NCBI GenBank assembly: GCA_022826665.1
Contig: JAJDUK010000051.1
Coordinates: forward strand, 1-64,000
Reading direction: 5' to 3'
From: Alphaproteobacteria bacterium
GTDB lineage: Bacteria; Pseudomonadota; Alphaproteobacteria; UBA828
Length of the DNA stretch: 64,000 nucleotides
Positions 59,287 through 64,000 of the stretch are shown here, piece after piece. The notes under the pieces were generated by a model. It saw only the letters and a list, made by a program, of their open reading frames with translations. It did not search any database and was not told the origin of the DNA. How positions within the stretch are numbered: position 1 is the stretch's first letter; each line of letters begins with the position of its first letter. Made by a program: the position numbers and the translations under genes.

Positions 59287-61773
59287 TCAGCTTCGCATTC
59301 TCCCGCCGTTGGGGTCGTAGAGCGGTGTGGTGTGAACGCGGGCGGGGAACATCTCGCCCAGGATTTCGACGTCGAAGCGTTCGTCGGTCACCGCCATCTC
59401 CGTCGGCACATAACCCATCGCCATGGACTGCTCGACATGATGCGCGTAGCCGCCGGAACTCACGTATCCGACCGCCGCGCCGTCTCGCAGAATTGCCTCG
59501 TCGTTGGAAACGTCGATGGGTTCGCCGTCGATTGACGGGGAGTCGATAACCAGCGGCACCAGGCGCCTTGAAGGCCCTGCTTGCCGCTCGGCTTCCGCTG
59601 CCGCCTTGCCGACGAACTCCTTGTCCCACTGGATGAAGGCGTCGAGCCCGCTCTCGGCCGCGGTGAAGTCGGGGCGGTAGTCGAGTGTCCAGACGCCCCA
59701 GGCCTTCTCCAGCCGGAGCGACATCAGTGCCCGCGCCCCGTACCAACGGAGGCCAAGATCGGCGCCGGCGGCCTCGATCGCCTCGGCTAGCGCGATTTGA
59801 TATTGCGGTGCGACGAAAATCTCGTAGCCGAGCTCGCCCGAGAAGCTGAGCCGCGACACGATTGCCGGGACGCCGCCGACAAAACTCTCGCGAATATCGC
59901 GGAAGCGGAACGCCTCCGCCGACACGTCGTCGCGGGTGATGCGGGCGAGCAAATCGCGGGAGTTGGGGCCCGAGAGCGCGATGCCGTGCAACGCGTCCGA
60001 GAGGTTCTGGTACTCGACGCCGGTGCCGAGGCGCTGCTCGAACCAACGGCGATGCGCCTCCTGCATGACCCCTGAGCCGACCAACATGAAGCGATCTTCC
60101 GCCAGGCACGCGACCGTAAGATCGCCGTAGAGTTTGCCCTGCTCGGTAAGCATTGGCGTCAGCGCGATGCGGCCGGGTCTAGGCACGCGGCCGGCCAGCA
60201 CACGATCCAGGAAGGCGCGGGCACCGGGGCCTTCGAAGCCGTGCTTGGAATAGTTGGCGATCTCGATGCAGCCCACCGCCTCGCGAACCGCCTTCACTTC
60301 GCGCGCCACGTACTCGTGCGCGCGGGAGCGACGGAAGGACGGGTCTTCGTGGGCATCCTCCGGCCCGTCGGCGAACCAGAGCGCGTGCTCCAACCCGAAA
60401 CCCTGGTCCATCACCGCGCCCTTGGCGAGCAACCGATCGTATAACGCGGTAGTCTTTTGCCGCCGGCCCTTCGGCAAGGTCTCGTTGGGAAAGGTCATCA
60501 CGAAGCGGCGCTCGTAGTTCTCCGACGACTTGACCGCGCCCCACTCGGGCGTCGCGAACTCGCCGAAGCGGGCGATATCCATCGCCCATACGTCGATTGA
60601 AGGCTCGCCGTCGATCATCCACTCGGCCATGCTGCGACCGACCCCGCCGCCCTGGCAGAAGCCTGCCATGACGCCCACGGCGACCCAGTAGTTCCGTACT
60701 CCCGGCACCGGGCCGATCATGGGGTTGCCGTCGGGGCCGAAGGTAAAGGGGCCGCAGATGATGTCCTTGATCCCCACCTCGCCGAGCGCCGGGATGCGTT
60801 CGAACGACATTTCCAGCCGGTCGGCGATGCGGTCGAGGTCATGCGGCAGCAGCTCCTGGCCGAAGTCGAGCGGCGTGCCGGAAACGTTCCACGGCGTGGA
60901 CTTGGGCTCGTATGTGCCGAGCAGGACGCCGTGCCGCTCCTGCCGGAAATAGATGTTGGCCTCGTAGTCGATACCCCCCGGCAAGTGGCCAGCGCCGCCT
61001 TCCCCCATCCTCTCCGCGATCACGGGGATCGTGTCGGTAATGAGGTAGTGATGCTCCATCGGCTGGACCGGGAGCGCGACGCCCGCCAATTGGCCTACCT
61101 CGCGCGCCCAGAGCCCGCCGCAGTTCACGATGTGCTCGGCGTTGACCGTGCCGCGCGGCGTGACCACGTCCCACGAGCCGTCCGGCCGCTGGTTGGTCTC
61201 CACCACCGGAGTCCGCGTGAAATACTGCGCACCGTGGACGCGCGCGGACTTGGCGAAGGCGTAGGTCGCTCCGGAGGGGTCGACGTCGCCGTCGAGCTCG
61301 TCCCAGAGCGCCGCGTAGTAGTGCTTCGGATCGATCAGAGGATGGCGCTCCGCGACCTCCTTCGGCGAGATGAATTCCTGGTCGAGCCCCATGTAGCGTG
61401 CCTTGGAGCGCTCGCGCTTCAGGTAGTCGTACCAATCCCTGGTGGAGGCGAGGTAGAAGCCGCCGGTGTTGTGCAAACCGACGGACTGGCCCGACGTCTC
61501 TTCGATCTCCTTGTAGAGATTGATCGTGTAACCCTGCAGGCGGGAGATATTGGGATCCGACGAAAGCGTGTGAATCATCCCGGCCGCGTGCCAGGACGAT
61601 CCGGCGGTGAGCTCTTCCCGCTCCAGCAGGATCACATCCTTCCAGCCGAACTTGGCGAGATGGAAGAGGATCGAACAACCCACCACGCCGCCACCGATGA
61701 CGACGACCCTGGCGTGGCTTGGGAGCGGCTTGCCGGCGCCCACGCCGCCGTCGTCCCTCATGATCTCGGGCAT
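59287..61773 (-). CDS. FAD-dependent dimethylglycine/sarcosine dehydrogenase-like protein with GcvT domain
   Basis: 828 residues. The N-terminal DAO-type FAD domain has ARVVVIGGGVVGCSILFHLA and the covalent-flavin-type His region SSWHAAGMIHTL. A middle FAO domain (GPFTFGPDGNPMIGP) follows, then a C-terminal aminomethyltransferase (GcvT) domain that binds tetrahydrofolate (HGIALSGPNSRDLLARIT, FSGELGYEIFVAPQYQ, GARALMSLRLEKAWGVWTLD). Such enzymes oxidise N-methyl groups and hand the one-carbon unit to folate. It lies downstream of the peptide-type transporter promoter side and fits final steps of betaine or sarcosine breakdown. Confidence 0.9.
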   Translation of the reverse strand: MPEIMRDDGGVGAGKPLPSHARVVVIGGGVVGCSILFHLAKFGWKDVILLEREELTAGSSWHAAGMIHTLSSDPNISRLQGYTINLYKEIEETSGQSVGLHNTGGFYLASTRDWYDYLKRERSKARYMGLDQEFISPKEVAERHPLIDPKHYYAALWDELDGDVDPSGATYAFAKSARVHGAQYFTRTPVVETNQRPDGSWDVVTPRGTVNAEHIVNCGGLWAREVGQLAGVALPVQPMEHHYLITDTIPVIAERMGEGGAGHLPGGIDYEANIYFRQERHGVLLGTYEPKSTPWNVSGTPLDFGQELLPHDLDRIADRLEMSFERIPALGEVGIKDIICGPFTFGPDGNPMIGPVPGVRNYWVAVGVMAGFCQGGGVGRSMAEWMIDGEPSIDVWAMDIARFGEFATPEWGAVKSSENYERRFVMTFPNETLPKGRRQKTTALYDRLLAKGAVMDQGFGLEHALWFADGPEDAHEDPSFRRSRAHEYVAREVKAVREAVGCIEIANYSKHGFEGPGARAFLDRVLAGRVPRPGRIALTPMLTEQGKLYGDLTVACLAEDRFMLVGSGVMQEAHRRWFEQRLGTGVEYQNLSDALHGIALSGPNSRDLLARITRDDVSAEAFRFRDIRESFVGGVPAIVSRLSFSGELGYEIFVAPQYQIALAEAIEAAGADLGLRWYGARALMSLRLEKAWGVWTLDYRPDFTAAESGLDAFIQWDKEFVGKAAAEAERQAGPSRRLVPLVIDSPSIDGEPIDVSNDEAILRDGAAVGYVSSGGYAHHVEQSMAMGYVPTEMAVTDERFDVEILGEMFPARVHTTPLYDPNGGRMRS

Positions 61774-61910
61774 GGCGGAATTCTCTCGGTTTCGCGAGAG
61801 CCAGCGCGCGTACCCTGACGGGCCGCACCACCTCCCCTCCTCCTCATATCATGGCGGAGTTGGCCACTATCGGCTTCGATGCGACGCGGATGCTTCGGAT
61901 TCCGACAGGA

Positions 61911-63524
61911 TCAGCCGTGTAGTCCGCCTGCGGCGGTGCGCCAATAGGGCTCGGTGGCAGCAAAAGCGTGCCAATCTTCGGTCATTTGGCTCCGGGTCTC
62001 CTCACGGGCGCGAGCGTGCCAACCGATCACCTGCCCGGCACCCACTCCGAGCGCGGCGAGATGGTCGTTTTCGCGCTGGGCATCGAGGAGCTCTTTCAGG
62101 CAGCGCTCCGCAACCGCCGCGTCGTTGAGTTGGCCGAGATCGTCTTGCAGCCGACGCAACGTCCTGATGTAGGGACGTGGCTTGCCGTCTGGGAACTGGG
62201 CCGCGAAGAACTCGCCCGCGTAGCGCAGCTTCTTGAGCGAGATCCTGAGCCGGTGCAGGTCGGCGTCCGACAGCTGCTCGAAGTCGCGCCCGCGCTTCAA
62301 TACGCGCTTGTGGCGCCTGTCGAGCAGGCGCCCCCCGAGATGCGCGAGCGGCTGATCGAGCGCGGCGTGGTTCGCAGCTTCACGCCAGCCCGCCGTCTCG
62401 ATCCACCGGCCGAAACGAAGCAGGAATTCCGTGTAGTCGGGCGCGCGCAGCGCCTCCGCCTGCTCGTAGGCGCAGGCGCGCGCGCTCTCGGCCGCTTCGG
62501 AGAGGCGCTCCAGTATCTCGTCATCCGGCCGGGCAGCCCGGACGGTCGCGAGCGTCTCGGTGATGAACACGTCCCAATCGCGTGCCGGGCCGAGCACGTC
62601 GATGAGACGGCTGGCTTCCCTGTTCAGCCAGGCAGTGTGTTCCGGCGGAAGAACCGTCTTGAAGACCACGAGAGCCGAACGCATCCGGCGCAACGCGACG
62701 CGAAACTGGTGCACGCCTTCCGGATCGCTGCGGTCCAGCACCGCATCGTGATTCGCCGCACACTGATTGGCACACACGCGAAAAATCTTGCCCAGGGCCT
62801 CGTTTACGGAGATGCCCCGCGCAAGCGCGAGCGCCGGCGCCTTGTAGCCGGCGTAGCCCTCCCCGCCGGCAAGGACGTAGCCGCGCTTGGCCTTGCTCGC
62901 CGTCTGTATGCGGAGCGGCGCAGAGGCCTGCAGCGTCATGGCGAGCTCGTAGAGTGCGCTTGCCGGCCCCTCGATCAGTTCCAGCTCCAGCTCGGAGACG
63001 GTGTCGCGCCGGTCACGCGCCTTGATCTCTCCGCTGTCGAGCGCGAGCTCGACGAGGGCGGTGCTGTGATCCGAAGCGGCAACCTCGACCACGGCGGTGC
63101 GGCGCATCACGTCGGTGGAGAACGTCGGCGCCAGTTCGGCGGGTTTGAGCGGCCCCACCACATCGCGCACCGCTGGATCAGGCGCGACGGGGAGGCTCGG
63201 CACCGGCTTCTCGACCGTGCGAGTCCACTCGTTGCGCTTGAGCACGGCAGCGGCTGAGGACGGCCCATCCGATTTCAGTGTCTGGACCAGCCGTTCCCCA
63301 TCCTCACGAATGCGCAGCGTGAAGCCGCGCCGGCGTAAGCGGAAATCGCCGGTATCGTAATAGGTGCTGCGCAGCCGCTGTGCGGTTCCGCCCCCGCCTG
63401 CGGGAACTGCCGCACGCCAGCTGCGATCAAGGGCGGCGGGATCGCCGCCGAGCGTCAGCTCGACCTCAAGTGCAGGACCACCATCCCCGGCGGCCACTCC
63501 CCCGCCGCCGTCTCCCTTGCCCAT
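61911..63524 (-). CDS. CYTH and CHAD domain protein
   Basis: 537 residues from ATG 63524; the frame also opens upstream to 63590. The N-terminal CYTH triphosphate tunnel domain has ALEVELTLGGDPAALD (ExExK-type entry), STYYDTGDFRLRRRGFTLRI and NEWTRTVE. The C-terminal CHAD helical domain has conserved histidines (GVHQFRVALRRMRSALVVFK and DADLHRLRISLKKLRYAGEF). CYTH-CHAD proteins bind or act on polyphosphate or triphosphate. Stands alone with its own upstream region. Confidence 0.9.
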   Translation of the reverse strand: MGKGDGGGGVAAGDGGPALEVELTLGGDPAALDRSWRAAVPAGGGGTAQRLRSTYYDTGDFRLRRRGFTLRIREDGERLVQTLKSDGPSSAAAVLKRNEWTRTVEKPVPSLPVAPDPAVRDVVGPLKPAELAPTFSTDVMRRTAVVEVAASDHSTALVELALDSGEIKARDRRDTVSELELELIEGPASALYELAMTLQASAPLRIQTASKAKRGYVLAGGEGYAGYKAPALALARGISVNEALGKIFRVCANQCAANHDAVLDRSDPEGVHQFRVALRRMRSALVVFKTVLPPEHTAWLNREASRLIDVLGPARDWDVFITETLATVRAARPDDEILERLSEAAESARACAYEQAEALRAPDYTEFLLRFGRWIETAGWREAANHAALDQPLAHLGGRLLDRRHKRVLKRGRDFEQLSDADLHRLRISLKKLRYAGEFFAAQFPDGKPRPYIRTLRRLQDDLGQLNDAAVAERCLKELLDAQRENDHLAALGVGAGQVIGWHARAREETRSQMTEDWHAFAATEPYWRTAAGGLHG

Positions 63525-63763
63525 CGAATTTCGCTCTCGGCGCTGGCTGCTGTCGCCGCGTTCTCGCGCGCGGCTGGAACGGATATTCACGAAACTTTCG
63601 CGGAAACGTCAAGGCAGACTGACCAACTCATCGGTTCAGACGGCTCCGAGAGCGCATTGTATCCCGTTTTGAGTTGATGGGCGCGCGTGCATCCCCTATT
63701 GGGAAGCAAGGCGAGGCGTTATCGCAGCACAACCGAACACGGCTCACGAGGAGGATTCAATCG

Positions 63764-64000
63764 ATGGACGACCACAGAACAAGCTGGTCGAGAGCACCGC
63801 TCTCGCGGCGGTCTTTCCTTAAAGGTACGGCGGCAGGCGCTGCTGCGCTGACCGCTGCAGGCTCAGGCGCGTTTGCAGGGCGCGCACAGGCGTCGGACTG
63901 GTCCGGCGAGACCCTGCGCTTCATGATCATCAACCCGCATGCCGGCTCTATCAAGCCGCTCTCCGAGGGCTTCACCGAGCTCACCGGCGCCAATGTCGAA
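63764..64000 (+). CDS. Extracellular solute-binding protein with Tat signal (3' end beyond window)
   Basis: 79 residues are visible, with no stop before the window ends. The start ATG has CGAGGAGGAT upstream. The Tat signal LSRRSFLKGTAAGAAALTAA is followed by WSGETLRFMIINPHAGSIKP and LSEGFTELTGANVE, the usual first strand and helix of a family 1 (sugar- or polyamine-type) binding protein. It is likely the first gene of another ABC importer operon. Confidence 0.85.
   Translation, partial: MDDHRTSWSRAPLSRRSFLKGTAAGAAALTAAGSGAFAGRAQASDWSGETLRFMIINPHAGSIKPLSEGFTELTGANVE

Overview
The window reads as chromosomal DNA of a GC-rich alphaproteobacterium, probably a free-living Rhodospirillales-like or marine lineage. 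Supporting signs are a FixL-FixJ-FixK oxygen-sensing set, a DksA homologue lacking most zinc ligands, the dGTPase-ArgS-SPOR-NagZ-ScpA-ScpB gene run, a TRAP-TAXI transporter, and several Tat-exported solute-binding proteins. The species cannot be fixed from the sequence alone.

Layout. 0-2 kb is an accessory edge: an IS4-type transposase tail, a class II tRNA with a serine-like body but a CCG anticodon, a REP-like hairpin, and a stray Mu gp27-like (DUF3486) gene whose 3' end is a 10-bp tandem array. 2-16 kb holds scattered metabolic genes (DmdB-like acyl-CoA ligase, SDR, GNAT, hydratase, aquaporin, hydantoinase A, Zn-alcohol dehydrogenase, alpha/beta hydrolase), then SCO1, fixL, fixJ and a fixK-type regulator, with hydantoinase B convergent to the last. 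16-21.6 kb holds DksA, a DUF3553 protein and an NAD-linked formate dehydrogenase (FdsG-FdsB fusion plus FdsA). 21.6-22.2 kb is non-coding, with a second 10-bp-period array and a second copy of an intergenic element also found upstream of the DUF3486 gene. 22.2-31.4 kb is one minus-strand operon of ten tightly overlapping genes. It starts with an undescribed MotA/ExbB-like plus MotB/ExbD-like plus membrane-protein trio, followed by dgt, argS, a SPOR protein, nagZ, an M50 protease, scpA and scpB.

31.5-64 kb is dominated by uptake and breakdown of small, probably methylated, organic solutes: a TPP decarboxylase, a TRAP-TAXI system, an OYE-type N-demethylase-like flavoenzyme, an FAD oxidoreductase with two tandem enolase-superfamily enzymes, a polyamine-type ABC transporter, a Rieske oxygenase, a 2-oxoglutarate oxygenase, two DddP-like M24 proteins, an oligopeptide-type ABC transporter and a dimethylglycine/sarcosine-dehydrogenase-like enzyme. 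The DddP-like genes flank a MunI-like restriction-modification pair whose endonuclease gene is frameshifted. A CYTH-CHAD protein and the start of another Tat-exported binding protein close the window.

How it may work together (inference): demethylation by the Rieske, OYE-type and DMGDH-type enzymes would release formaldehyde, whose oxidation product formate would be consumed by the formate dehydrogenase. FixLJ-K would tie respiration to oxygen. In all three complete transporter loci the binding-protein gene is separated from the next transporter gene by a strong hairpin, consistent with differential expression.
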